The notes under the pieces: model-generated | The model's database searches: none | Told to the model about the DNA's origin: nothing | The model's input: only the letters and a program-made list of their open reading frames with translations | Made by a program: the position numbers and the translations under genes | Source of the DNA: Neoakkermansia glycaniphila | GTDB taxonomy: Bacteria > Verrucomicrobiota > Verrucomicrobiia > Verrucomicrobiales > Akkermansiaceae | Assembly (NCBI RefSeq): GCF_001683795.1 | Contig: NZ_LIGX01000032.1 | Span: forward strand, 93,067-157,066 | Reading direction: 5' to 3' | Length of the DNA: 64,000 bases | In this document: piece by piece, positions 1 to 7,479 of the stretch | Layout: each line of letters starts with the position of its first letter | How positions within the stretch are numbered: position 1 is the first letter of the stretch

Positions 1-26
1 TGATGTTGACTGTTGGTGCAAGGCTC

Positions 27-905
27 TTATTCCGGCTGCTTGGCCTCCAGTTCCTGAGCCCGTTGTTCCCATGCGCGCGCCTTGTCTTCATCCACAGGGG
101 TGCCGATGCCTTCCTTGTAGCACCGGATGAGCTGATGCACGGCCGGAAGGTAATCCTGCCCGGCGGCGAGCTGGATGTAGCTGAAGCCCTGTTTTTCGTC
201 TTTGGCGGTTCCTGCGCCTTCCATGCACATGAGGCCGTAGATGAATTGACCTTGTTTGTTGCCGTATTCCGCCGCCTGCCTGTACCATTTGGTGGCTTCC
301 TGTTTTTGCGGCTGGATGGGGCCGAGGCCGTTGGCATAGATTTTGCCGAGAGCAAGGGAAGCGTCCGCTACCGTGCCGTTGGCTGCCTGTTTGAGCCAGT
401 AGATGCCCTGTTCGAATGTTTCCTTGCCTTGGATGTAGAAGAGGCCGAGCTGGTACTGTGCTTCGGCGATGCCTCCCTGAGCGGCGATGGACCATTGGCG
501 GAGGGCTTCGTCCATGTCGCGTTTGACTCCGTCGCCCTCGGCGTACATGCGGCCGAGGTAGTATCGCGCCTCGATCCATCCCTGAGCGGCGGCTTTTTCA
601 AACCATTCTTTTGCCTTTTCAGCCTGTCTGGGGAGTTCGTTCCTGCCGAAATAGTAGAGGCCTGAGAGTGCGATTTGTGCGTCCTTATGGCCTTTTTCTG
701 CAGCCTTGCGCGTCCATTCGATCATGGGAGCCATGGCTTCTTCGGCTCCTTGTTTTACTTTTTCGGCCTCGATTTTGGCTTTGTTGAATTCTTCCTGTCC
801 TTTGGCGAGGAGCGTTTGTTCTTCTTTGCCGGATGTTTTGTCTGCGTCGCCGCACGAGGCGAAGATGAGCGGCAGCAGGCAGATAGCGGGTATGGATTTC
901 ATCAT
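27..905 (-). CDS. Sel1-repeat lipoprotein
   Basis: A 292-residue protein with a type II signal peptide; the lipobox ends at Cys18 (FASC), so it is probably a lipoprotein. The rest is about six Sel1-like repeats, TPR-related helical hairpins recognised by recurring A-x-x-x-LG-x-x-Y-x-x-G patterns (for example LGRMYAEGDGV and LGKIYANGLG). Sel1 proteins are scaffolds for protein-protein contacts, often at the envelope; the partner cannot be told from sequence. ATG codons at 905 and 902 are equivalent choices. A good promoter lies so close to the ATG that the message would be leaderless. It is divergent from another lipoprotein gene at 1015. Confidence 0.85.
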   Translation of the reverse strand: MMKSIPAICLLPLIFASCGDADKTSGKEEQTLLAKGQEEFNKAKIEAEKVKQGAEEAMAPMIEWTRKAAEKGHKDAQIALSGLYYFGRNELPRQAEKAKEWFEKAAAQGWIEARYYLGRMYAEGDGVKRDMDEALRQWSIAAQGGIAEAQYQLGLFYIQGKETFEQGIYWLKQAANGTVADASLALGKIYANGLGPIQPQKQEATKWYRQAAEYGNKQGQFIYGLMCMEGAGTAKDEKQGFSYIQLAAGQDYLPAVHQLIRCYKEGIGTPVDEDKARAWEQRAQELEAKQPE

Positions 906-912
906 GGGTACG

Positions 913-942
913 ACTATAGGCGGTTAGGGGAAGCATGCTCAA
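913..942 (-). promoter_or_regulatory. Promoter of the Sel1 lipoprotein gene, probably leaderless
   Basis: On the minus strand TTGAGC (942-937) and TATAGT (918-913) are separated by 18 bp. Only 7 nt separate the -10 box from the ATG at 905, leaving essentially no 5' UTR and no Shine-Dalgarno sequence. Confidence 0.55.
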
Positions 943-976
943 GTGCATATTCGGACATGCGTGTACGAATTGGGCC

Positions 977-1006
977 TTGCACGGTGCCGGAGTGATCGTG
1001 TAGAAT
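977..1006 (+). promoter_or_regulatory. Promoter of the PEGA lipoprotein gene, probably leaderless
   Basis: TTGCAC (977-982) and TAGAAT (1001-1006) are separated by 18 bp. The ATG at 1015 follows after 8 nt, so transcription should start at or next to the start codon. Confidence 0.5.
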
Positions 1007-1014
1007 CGGAAGTC

Positions 1015-1446
1015 ATGAATTTGAAACACGGCCTCCTTCTTCCCCTCTTGATGATTTGCGTTTCCTGCTCGTCCAAGAAATCTTTGACAATTCTTTCCGA
1101 TCCTTCCGGCGCCAATGTGCAGGTCAATGGACGGCTGGTCGGGAAAACTCCGGTGACGACGACGATCGACCAGAGCAAGGCCGTCGATATTTTCGTGGAA
1201 AAATCCGGCTACCAGTGCGCTTCACGAGCCCTGACTCCGGAGGTCAGTACGATGGGTGCGATTCTGTGGACGGAAGGTGACCCGAAGGCGAAGTTCATTC
1301 GCGAAGATTCCGTGAATTTCAGCCTGAAGAAGCTGGATGCTCCGGCCATGCCGTCACGCCCGGCTCAGCCCAAAGCGCCTGTGAAGCCGTCCAAACCGGC
1401 AGATCGTCCCGTTCCCGTACTGCGGGATATGCCCAGTTTTTCCTGA
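1015..1446 (+). CDS. PEGA-domain lipoprotein
   Basis: A 143-residue protein starting at ATG 1015, chosen because a hydrophobic signal sequence with a Cys at 18 (ICVSC) begins there; longer upstream starts lack one. Residues about 25-100 fit a PEGA domain, a small beta-sandwich found on surface proteins: LTILSDPSGANVQVNG, then GKTPVT and a later VEKSGY motif. The C-terminus is Pro/Lys-rich. PEGA proteins are usually envelope-anchored binding modules; no specific role can be assigned. The gene is monocistronic and convergent with the IF-1 gene. Confidence 0.8.
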   Translation: MNLKHGLLLPLLMICVSCSSKKSLTILSDPSGANVQVNGRLVGKTPVTTTIDQSKAVDIFVEKSGYQCASRALTPEVSTMGAILWTEGDPKAKFIREDSVNFSLKKLDAPAMPSRPAQPKAPVKPSKPADRPVPVLRDMPSFS

Positions 1447-1465
1447 ATGTTCCGCTGTGGCCTCA

Positions 1466-1500
1466 AGAAAAAAGGATTGCTCCCTGCAGGGAGCAATCCG
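1466..1500 (-). terminator. Rho-independent terminator of the IF-1 gene
   Basis: A perfect palindromic hairpin (arms GGATTGCTCCC and its complement, 1474-1499) is followed on the minus strand by six T (plus-strand A at 1468-1473). It sits between two convergent genes. Confidence 0.85.
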
Positions 1501-1529
1501 GAAAGAGGGGAAGGAATGGCAAATGCCGT

Positions 1530-2030
1530 TCAACCGATGCGGAAGGTGATGCGGGCCTTCGTCGTGTCGTAGGGGGACATTTCAAGCTTGACCTTGTCGC
1601 CGACGACGAGCCGGATGAAGCGCTTGCGCATTTTACCCGAGATGTGGGCGAGAAGTTCGTGCCCGTTCGGCAGTTTGACTTTGAACATGGTTCCTGCCAG
1701 CACTGCGGAAACCACGCCTTCGAGTTCGATCTGGTCTTCTGCGCTTGCTTCCTCGGTGTTCTTTTTGGCGTTGCGGTTGTTGACGAATCCTCTGGAGCGA
1801 TTCTTGCCGCCATTATTCTTCCGGCCGGGTCCTCCGCCTCGGTTACCGCCGGGAGCAGGTCCTCTGTTGCCGCCGGGAGCTGCGCTGCGGTTACCGGCAG
1901 GGGCTGCGGCGGAGGGTGTGGCAGCACTACGGTTGCCTGCAGGGGCCGCACTGCGGTTGGCTCCGGCAGATGCAGGACGATTGGCGGAATTGGAACCTCG
2001 ATTGTTGGAAGGTGAGGGTTGTGGACTCAT
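1530..2030 (-). CDS. infA: Translation initiation factor IF-1 with a long disordered N-terminal extension
   Basis: The last 70 residues are a complete IF-1 OB fold ([46 protein letters not shown]), which binds the ribosomal A site during initiation. IF-1 is normally about 72 residues. Here the ATG at 2030 gives 166 residues, with about 96 extra at the N-terminus rich in Asn, Arg, Gly, Ala and Pro and carrying repeated AGNRSAA / PGGNRG units. The extension is in frame with no internal ATG near the core, so it is probably translated; the resemblance to RNA-binding RGG-like tails is an inference. Confidence 0.9.
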   Translation of the reverse strand: MSPQPSPSNNRGSNSANRPASAGANRSAAPAGNRSAATPSAAAPAGNRSAAPGGNRGPAPGGNRGGGPGRKNNGGKNRSRGFVNNRNAKKNTEEASAEDQIELEGVVSAVLAGTMFKVKLPNGHELLAHISGKMRKRFIRLVVGDKVKLEMSPYDTTKARITFRIG

Positions 2031-2180
2031 TATGTTGTGTATCGTTATCAGGCACGCATTCAACCGCACTCGCGACAAAGCGCCCGTGCAAGTTTACTTC
2101 CCGTGCATGATGAAGGCAAGCGCTTTTTCCTGAATTCGGCCCGTTTTCTGAAAAAAAGACGCATATTTCTTAAAATGCGA

Positions 2181-2209
2181 TTGACAAAGACCACCTTTGA
2201 GGGTAGAAC
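2181..2209 (+). promoter_or_regulatory. Promoter of rplM-rpsI
   Basis: Consensus TTGACA (2181-2186), a 17-bp spacer and TAGAAC (2204-2209), giving a leader of about 55 nt before the rplM ATG. The 2031-2180 stretch holds nothing else I can identify beyond the upstream region of the IF-1 gene. Confidence 0.65.
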
Positions 2210-2270
2210 AGTCCCCCCGAAATAGAGGTTCGATAGCTTGTAGCCTTAACCGGAAACGCAATTATTAATT

Positions 2271-2702
2271 ATGAAAACCTTCTCTGCTAAAGCTCAAGAA
2301 ATTGAGCGCAAGTGGTATGTGATCGACGCCGCCGACAAGGTGCTCGGTCAGGTCGCAGTGGAAGCAGCAAACCTGCTTCGCGGAAAGAATAAGCCGATCT
2401 TTACACCCCATGTGGATTGCGGCGATTACGTCGTCGTGATCAATGCCGACAAAGTCGTGCTTTCCGGCAACAAGGAAACGAGCAAGATCTATACCCGTTA
2501 CTCGGGATATGTCGGCGGTCAGAAAGTTGAAACGCCTGCCAAGATCCGCGCCCGCCGCCCGCAACTTCTTCTCGAACATGCCATCCTCGGCATGGTGCCC
2601 CATACGCGTCTCGGCCGTTCCCAGGCTACGCACCTCAAGGTGTATGCCGGTTCCGAGCATCCGCATGCCGCACAGCAACCCATCGTTCACAACATCGCCT
2701 AA
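2271..2702 (+). CDS. rplM: 50S ribosomal protein L13 (uL13)
   Basis: 143 residues, full length for uL13, an early-assembling large-subunit protein. Family signatures are clear: RKWYVIDAADKVLGQVA near the N-terminus, GDYVVVINADKV, and the MVPHTRLGRSQATHLKVYAGSEHPHAAQQP signature region near the C-terminus (described here in part by its ends). It begins the conserved rplM-rpsI pair, with rpsI 13 nt downstream. Confidence 0.98.
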   Translation: MKTFSAKAQEIERKWYVIDAADKVLGQVAVEAANLLRGKNKPIFTPHVDCGDYVVVINADKVVLSGNKETSKIYTRYSGYVGGQKVETPAKIRARRPQLLLEHAILGMVPHTRLGRSQATHLKVYAGSEHPHAAQQPIVHNIA

Positions 2703-2715
2703 TCTCTGAGTCATC

Positions 2716-3123
2716 ATGAGTCAATCCACTCCATACAATGCTACGGGTCGCCGCAAGACCGCCATTGCTCACGCATGGCTGACCCCCGCTGAAGAAGGCA
2801 AGACGGGCCGCATCACGATCAATCGCCGCGGTTTCGAAGAATACCTTCCGACGATCCAGCTTCAAAACACCGTGCTGCAACCGTTCCTGGTGACCAACAC
2901 GATGAACAAGTACAACGTGACCATCGTTTCCCAAGGCGGCGGCATCCATGGTCAGGTCGGAGCTATCCGCATGGCTATTGCCCGCGCTTTGGTGATGGTT
3001 GATGAAGCCTACCGTTCCCAGCTTCGCGAACAGAGTCTGCTTACTCGCGATTCCCGCATGAAGGAACGCAAGAAGGCCGGTCGTCCGGGTGCCCGCAAGC
3101 GCTTCCAGTTCTCGAAGCGCTAA
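2716..3123 (+). CDS. rpsI: 30S ribosomal protein S9 (uS9)
   Basis: 135 residues. It carries the GRRKTAIAHAW start, the GGGIHGQVGAIRMAIARAL motif and the invariant basic C-terminal tail ending in SKR, which reaches the P-site tRNA. It is second in the rplM-rpsI operon and is followed by a strong terminator. Confidence 0.98.
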   Translation: MSQSTPYNATGRRKTAIAHAWLTPAEEGKTGRITINRRGFEEYLPTIQLQNTVLQPFLVTNTMNKYNVTIVSQGGGIHGQVGAIRMAIARALVMVDEAYRSQLREQSLLTRDSRMKERKKAGRPGARKRFQFSKR

Positions 3124-3158
3124 GGCTTGCAGGAACCACTATCCCTCCTCTTCACAGA

Positions 3159-3190
3159 TACGCGCATGGTTTTTCCATGCGCGTATTTTT
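3159..3190 (+). terminator. Terminator of rplM-rpsI
   Basis: Perfect 11-bp arms (TACGCGCATGG, 3159-3169, and complement, 3175-3185) around a five-T loop, followed by five T. Confidence 0.92.
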
Positions 3191-3281
3191 ATATGCAGCT
3201 GCGAAGCGGAATCAAGATGGGGCGGAATGTGTTCGGCAAGCGGAATCGGATGGATGGTGCCAGCCCGATGTCCGTGTATGA

Positions 3282-3764
3282 TTACAGGGCAGGAGGCGCC
3301 TGCAGGGAAAGGGTGAAGGAGCGCTCTTCGTATCGGATGCCTGCATCGCGGAATCCGAGTTTTTTCAGCAGGGCGATGGAAGCTGTATTGCCGGTATCGG
3401 TGTCCGCATGGAGGCAGGCGGCACCCTGCGCCCTCAAGGCGGCAATGACGGCGGAAACAGCCTCGTAGGCATAACCCTGCCGCGCGTGGGTGCGGTGGAT
3501 CGTGTAGCCGATCCAATAGGAAGTTTCTTCCTGCCGAAGATAGATGTCTCCGATCAAGTCATTCGTGTGGCGGCACGCAATGGCGAACTGGGCTCCGTGG
3601 CGCAGGGCGCTCTCTCCGAGGACGGCATCGGCGTATTCCTGCCGTGTTCGTCCTTTGAAACCTTGATACTGCATCCAGTCCATGTCGTTCCGGCAGGCGG
3701 TGAAGGCATCAAGATCTTTTTCGTGGAAAGGACGAATGATGCAGCGTGTGGTTTGTATGTGCAT
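3282..3764 (-). CDS. GNAT-family N-acetyltransferase (RimJ/RimL type)
   Basis: A 160-residue single-domain GNAT protein. Strand order matches the RimJ/RimL subgroup: TTRCIIRPFHEKDLDAF at the start, IGDIYLR, the core IGYTIHRTHARQGYAYEA containing the acetyl-CoA pyrophosphate loop (R-Q-G-Y-A), and NTASIALLKKLGFRDAG near the C-terminus. It would acetylate an amino group on a protein or small molecule; the acceptor is unknown. It stands alone, downstream of the prs terminator, and convergent with rpsI. Confidence 0.85.
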   Translation of the reverse strand: MHIQTTRCIIRPFHEKDLDAFTACRNDMDWMQYQGFKGRTRQEYADAVLGESALRHGAQFAIACRHTNDLIGDIYLRQEETSYWIGYTIHRTHARQGYAYEAVSAVIAALRAQGAACLHADTDTGNTASIALLKKLGFRDAGIRYEERSFTLSLQAPPAL

Positions 3765-3861
3765 GGAAGGGGGCGGCTGAATGGAGCAGGCTGGCTGTTT
3801 GATGGCAGGGTGCGTTTTTACTGCCGGGGCGGCTGCTGTTGGTCGATATGAACCGTGACAA

Positions 3862-3892
3862 CAAAAAGGCTGTCCGCCGGGGGGACAGCCTT
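3862..3892 (-). terminator. Terminator of prs
   Basis: Ten-bp arms AAGGCTGTCC (3866-3875) and complement (3883-3892); minus-strand T run at 3867-3863. It separates prs from the GNAT gene. Confidence 0.9.
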
Positions 3893-3916
3893 AAATTGCG
3901 AGCTGTTCGAGCGCGG

Positions 3917-4849
3917 TTATTTGATTTCGAACAGGGAGGAGACGGATTCCCCAGCATGAATGCATTTGATGGCCTGACCCATCAAGGCGGCGATGCTGAC
4001 GGTGTCCACCTTCGGACCGTGGGCCAAAGGTACGGAATCGCTGGTCAGTACGCGTTCGATGACGGAGTTGCTGAGGCGTTCACGTGCCAGATCGCTCAGG
4101 ACACCGTGGGAGACTCCGGCAAAGATGCGGTTGGCTCCGTGTTCTTTCAGGATCTTGGCGGCAGCGCAGAGGGTGCCGGCCGTTTCGGTCATGTCGTCCA
4201 CGAGGAGTACGTCCTTGCCTTCGACTTCGCCGATGACGGCGGATGCTTCCACTTCCGTCGCACTGACGCGGTGCTTGGCCACGATGGCCATTTTGGTGCC
4301 GAGGGCATCGGAGTAGGCGCGAGCCATCTTGACGCCGCCGATGTCGGGAGAGACGACGACGAGGTTGTTCAGATCGTTGACGTAGTTGTCGCGCAGGTGC
4401 TTGATGAGGACGGGCGTGGCGTAGAGATGGTCAACGGGGATGTCGAAGAAGCCTTGGATCTGGGCGGCATGGAGATCCATTGTGAGGACTCGGTCGACGC
4501 CGGATGCCGTCAGGAGGTTGGCGACGAGTTTGGCGGTAATGGGTACGCGGGGCTGGTCCTTGCGGTCTTGGCGGGCGTAGCCGAAGAAGGGCATGACGGC
4601 GGTGATGCGGCGGGCGCTGGCACGGCGAGCGGCGTCAACCATGACGCAGAGTTCCATGAGGTTGTGGTTGGTCGGCGGGCAGGTGGGCTGAATCAGGAAG
4701 ACGTCGCGGTCGCGGATGTTTTCGTTGATTTTGACGAAGCTTTCGCCGTCCGGGAAGGTGTTGACCGTGACATTGGTGAGGGGGATGCCGACATTGGCGG
4801 CGATTTTTTCTGCAAGTGCTTTGTGAGCTGTACCACTGATAATTTTCAT
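3917..4849 (-). CDS. prs: Ribose-phosphate pyrophosphokinase
   Basis: 310 residues, usual length for class I PRPP synthase, which makes phosphoribosyl pyrophosphate from ribose 5-phosphate and ATP for nucleotide, His, Trp and NAD synthesis. Visible motifs: FPDGESFVKI, the flexible-loop YARQDRKDQPR, MDLHAAQIQGFF, and the PRPP-binding loop DDMTETAGT. The catalytic-loop KHR is present in VAKHRVS. It has its own terminator and is divergent from the exosortase gene. A possible promoter (TTGATA, 17 bp, AAGAAT) lies upstream but is weak. Confidence 0.97.
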   Translation of the reverse strand: MKIISGTAHKALAEKIAANVGIPLTNVTVNTFPDGESFVKINENIRDRDVFLIQPTCPPTNHNLMELCVMVDAARRASARRITAVMPFFGYARQDRKDQPRVPITAKLVANLLTASGVDRVLTMDLHAAQIQGFFDIPVDHLYATPVLIKHLRDNYVNDLNNLVVVSPDIGGVKMARAYSDALGTKMAIVAKHRVSATEVEASAVIGEVEGKDVLLVDDMTETAGTLCAAAKILKEHGANRIFAGVSHGVLSDLARERLSNSVIERVLTSDSVPLAHGPKVDTVSIAALMGQAIKCIHAGESVSSLFEIK

Positions 4850-4941
4850 AGTAAGACGCTACGAGTGCGCGACTATTCTTGACAAATCGGGCGAGAATAT
4901 CAACACTAAAGCGCAGAAGCTGGGTATATTTTTTTGAAGAT

Positions 4942-5919
4942 ATGGAAAATACGAATACGGATTCTCCCATAAGGGACAGAAATTATGTGAGCTACGCAAG
5001 TGCGGCGATAGCCTTGGCGCTGCTGGCGTGGTTTTACTGCTTTCAGCCGGGCTTTGGCCGGGAGCACTGGAGCGCATTTGCCTGGCTGATTTCGAGTTGG
5101 AATGGCGAGACGGATTATGAACATGCATGGATGGTGCCTATTCTTTCCGCAGTGATGCTTGTCCATGCGTGGAAGAGTATTCGCGATGTGCCCGGAAAGC
5201 AGGATATGCGCGGGCTGGCCATGCTGGCGTTCGGTGCGTTGCTGTACGTGGTTTCCTTCCGTACGCTGCAAGGGCGCATTGCGATAGGCGCGCTGCCGTT
5301 TATTCTGACGGGCGGCGTCTGGTTCCTTTATGGGGGGAAGATTGCCCGCTTGTGCGCCTTTCCGTTTTTCTTCCTGTGGATGATGATTCCCCTGCCGGGG
5401 TTCCAGCAGGCGACGGTCGGGCTGCAGTTGCTTGCCACGCAGGCGGCTCACTGGGGAGCCGGATTGTTCGGTGTGCAGACCATCGTCGAGGGTACCAATA
5501 TCTCGTCCGCTTCGGGCAACTGGGATACGTACAGTATTGCGGGCGGTTGCAGCGGCATTCGTTCGCTGATGGCGTTGATCATGATTTCGACGGCATGGGC
5601 CTATCTGGCACCGCTGGCGATGTGGAAGAAGATCGTGCTGGCCTGCAGCGCGGTGCCTTTGGCGATCGTGGGCAATGCCTTCCGCGTGACGAGCATTTTC
5701 GTGCTGGCCGAATATGTGAACCCGGCGTTTGCCTCGAAAACGTGGCATGACTGGTCGGGGCTGCTGTTTTTCTTCCCGATGACTCTTGTGCTGCTGACTC
5801 TGCTTCACGGAGTGCTTGCCGGAGAGTTCCCCCTTCTGAAACGCCGCCGCAGCCGCGTGATGCGTATCCGGCAGGCCTCTCCCGATCAATCTGCCGACCA
5901 TTCTCCGAATCATGAATAA
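4942..5919 (+). CDS. xrt: Exosortase (membrane transpeptidase-like sorting enzyme)
   Basis: 325 residues with about eight membrane segments. Exosortases are thought to cleave and transfer PEP-CTERM-tagged exported proteins at the cytoplasmic membrane, often with exopolysaccharide synthesis. The catalytic Cys203 is in GGCSGIRSLMALI, Arg248 in GNAFRVTSIF and His269 in TWHDWSG, the expected Cys-Arg-His set. The start at 4942 (MENTNTDSP) was preferred to 4879, which would add an unlikely polar tail. The gene overlaps the EpsI-type gene by 8 nt, so the two are probably translated together. Confidence 0.92.
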   Translation: MENTNTDSPIRDRNYVSYASAAIALALLAWFYCFQPGFGREHWSAFAWLISSWNGETDYEHAWMVPILSAVMLVHAWKSIRDVPGKQDMRGLAMLAFGALLYVVSFRTLQGRIAIGALPFILTGGVWFLYGGKIARLCAFPFFFLWMMIPLPGFQQATVGLQLLATQAAHWGAGLFGVQTIVEGTNISSASGNWDTYSIAGGCSGIRSLMALIMISTAWAYLAPLAMWKKIVLACSAVPLAIVGNAFRVTSIFVLAEYVNPAFASKTWHDWSGLLFFFPMTLVLLTLLHGVLAGEFPLLKRRRSRVMRIRQASPDQSADHSPNHE

Positions 5920-6619
5920 ATACTCTTTTTTGAAGCCCGTTCTGCTGCCCGTCGTGCTGGGGCTTGTATTGTCGGCCATCTATCTGTTGCCTTCGCATGG
6001 GGAATTGGCGAAGGCGGCCATTGCCGAGCAGTTGCCGCTGGGGACGGAGCTTGACGGATGGATCGGCTCCAAGCGGCAGGAATCCGACAAGGAGCGCGAA
6101 GCTCTCGCCGTGGATACCGTGTTCAATAAGGCCGATTATATTAAGGATTCCGGTGCGGTGTTGACCAGGACGCTGCGCGAATTGCCGTGCAGCGTGTCCA
6201 TCGTCTTTTCCGGCAGCGATATGAACAATTCCATCCACCGTCCCGAACGCTGTCTTCCAGCGCAGGGACATGAGAATCTTCATTCATCCAAAAAGACGGT
6301 CAAGCTGAATAATGGGCGCGAGATCGTTCTGACTCGCCTTGCTTCGATGACGAGGCATCAGGAGGGTAAGCTGTACTATATCCATTATTATGTTTTCATC
6401 GGTAACCACACGGTGACGGAAGACCATCTGGAGCGGACATGGATCGATATGCGGGACCGTGTGCTGGAAGGGCGCGTGCAGAGCTGGGCCTACATCCAGC
6501 TGGGTTCCTATTACGGCGATCTGGTCGGCACATCGGAGGAGGAAACGGACAGGCAGCTGGTGGCCTTGATTCAGGATCTGCTGCCGCAGATTATCAAGTG
6601 GGATCAGTTGAAGGACTGA
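5912..6619 (+). CDS. EpsI-family exosortase-associated protein
   Basis: 235 residues with one N-terminal membrane segment and a periplasmic EpsI/DUF3485-type domain. The family hallmark is present: a His-Arg-Pro-Glu-Arg-Cys-Leu-Pro-Ala-Gln-Gly motif (IHRPERCLPAQG). In other bacteria this domain is either fused to the exosortase C-terminus or encoded next to it, as here. Its function is not established; it is thought to assist exosortase processing or exopolysaccharide export. There are no EPS genes directly beside it. Confidence 0.9.
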   Translation: MNKYSFLKPVLLPVVLGLVLSAIYLLPSHGELAKAAIAEQLPLGTELDGWIGSKRQESDKEREALAVDTVFNKADYIKDSGAVLTRTLRELPCSVSIVFSGSDMNNSIHRPERCLPAQGHENLHSSKKTVKLNNGREIVLTRLASMTRHQEGKLYYIHYYVFIGNHTVTEDHLERTWIDMRDRVLEGRVQSWAYIQLGSYYGDLVGTSEEETDRQLVALIQDLLPQIIKWDQLKD

Positions 6620-6628
6620 GCTTGCCGC

Positions 6629-6657
6629 TTGACATGGGGCGGGTGAATCTCTATAGT
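6629..6657 (+). promoter_or_regulatory. Promoter of khpA
   Basis: Consensus TTGACA (6629-6634), 17 bp, TATAGT (6652-6657); the ATG at 6683 leaves a leader of roughly 18 nt. Confidence 0.75.
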
Positions 6658-6682
6658 CTGTGTTGAACGTATAAATATCCAT

Positions 6683-6961
6683 ATGAAAACAGTAGTCGAG
6701 AACGTCCGCCGCTATCTCCAGCTTATTTCCTCCCAGTTCGTGCGCAACCCCGAGTTGGCCGAACTCCGTATTGCCGAGGTGCCGGAAAGCTCCATGGTGC
6801 GCTTCCGCCTCATTCTGGACAAAGCCGATATCGCACGCGTGATCGGCCGTAACGGTATGACGGCTTCGGCCATTCGCTCGCTGGCGAAGGCTGTCGGTGA
6901 AAAGTATGGAGTCAAGGTGATTGTGCACATCCTTTCCCACGAGGAAGCGGAAATGGTTTGA
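6683..6961 (+). CDS. khpA: KH-domain RNA-binding protein KhpA
   Basis: A 92-residue single KH domain; the RNA-contacting GxxG loop is G55-R-N-G58 within ARVIGRNGMTASAIRSL. KhpA proteins bind RNA broadly and, with KhpB/Jag, affect cell-envelope growth and sRNA-mRNA contacts in Gram-positives; the role here is inferred. The usual neighbours rpsP, rimM and trmD are absent, and it has its own promoter. Confidence 0.9.
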   Translation: MKTVVENVRRYLQLISSQFVRNPELAELRIAEVPESSMVRFRLILDKADIARVIGRNGMTASAIRSLAKAVGEKYGVKVIVHILSHEEAEMV

Positions 6962-7143
6962 TCAGTCTCTTTTGCCTTTCCGGCGGCGCATGGATTCCAT
7001 GTGCCGCTTTTTGTTTGACGATGTGGCTGCGATTACCTCGCCAGCATGTTGAAAGGGCGATTAGAAAAGAAAAAATCACATTTTATCTTTTTTTTTCTTG
7101 TCAAGACGAGGCAATGCATGTAGAATCCGCCCGTACCCGTTAC

Positions 7144-7219
7144 GGGGCATTAGCTCAGTTGGTAGAGCGCTTCAATGGCATTGAAGAGGTCAGCGGTTCG
7201 AACCCGCTATGCTCCACCA
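7144..7219 (+). tRNA. tRNA-Ala (anticodon GGC)
   Basis: A 76-nt cloverleaf with encoded CCA. The acceptor GGGGCAT pairs with ATGCTCC (one G-U), the D-arm starts TAGCTCAGTTGGTAGAGC, the anticodon stem CTTCA/TGAAG surrounds loop ATGGCAT (anticodon GGC), and the T-arm has GGTTCGAACCC. Confidence 0.97.
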
Positions 7220-7229
7220 AATTTTATTC

Positions 7230-7265
7230 AATAACCCCTTGATATCTCAAGGGGTTATTTGTTTT
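7230..7265 (+). terminator. Terminator after tRNA-Ala
   Basis: Stem AATAACCCCTT (7230-7240) and complement (7249-7259), extended by TGA/TCA around a 4-nt loop, followed by TTTGTTTT. Confidence 0.88.
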
Positions 7266-7365
7266 CCGGAAAGCAACTCCAAAATCAATCGGAAGAGAGA
7301 TTCAGGAGAGCTTTCATTCTTACTTCTAGTTCTCTGTGATGCGGAAGAGACTGTTCATGCCAATT

Positions 7366-7402
7366 TTCTTCTCATGTGCGTGCGGCATGCACATGAGAAG
7401 AA
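7366..7402. repeat. Unassigned 14-bp inverted repeat
   Basis: Arms TTCTTCTCATGTGC (7366-7379) and exact complement (7389-7402) around a 9-nt loop. Neither side has a T run, so it is not a classical terminator. It lies in a 214-bp stretch without genes between the tRNA-Ala terminator and the efflux pump gene. Confidence 0.6.
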
Positions 7403-7430
7403 GAGGATCAGCCGCTGTTCCTGTGTTGGA

Positions 7431-7460
7431 ATGAAAGAAGGCGGCAGGTTGTGCCGCCTT
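7431..7460 (-). terminator. Probable terminator of the RND efflux operon
   Basis: Nine-bp arms AAGGCGGCA (7438-7446) and complement (7452-7460) about 20 bp after the pump stop codon; the minus-strand tail CTTTCATT is only weakly T-rich. Confidence 0.6.
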
Positions 7461-7479
7461 CGAGGGTGGGAGCTAGATG

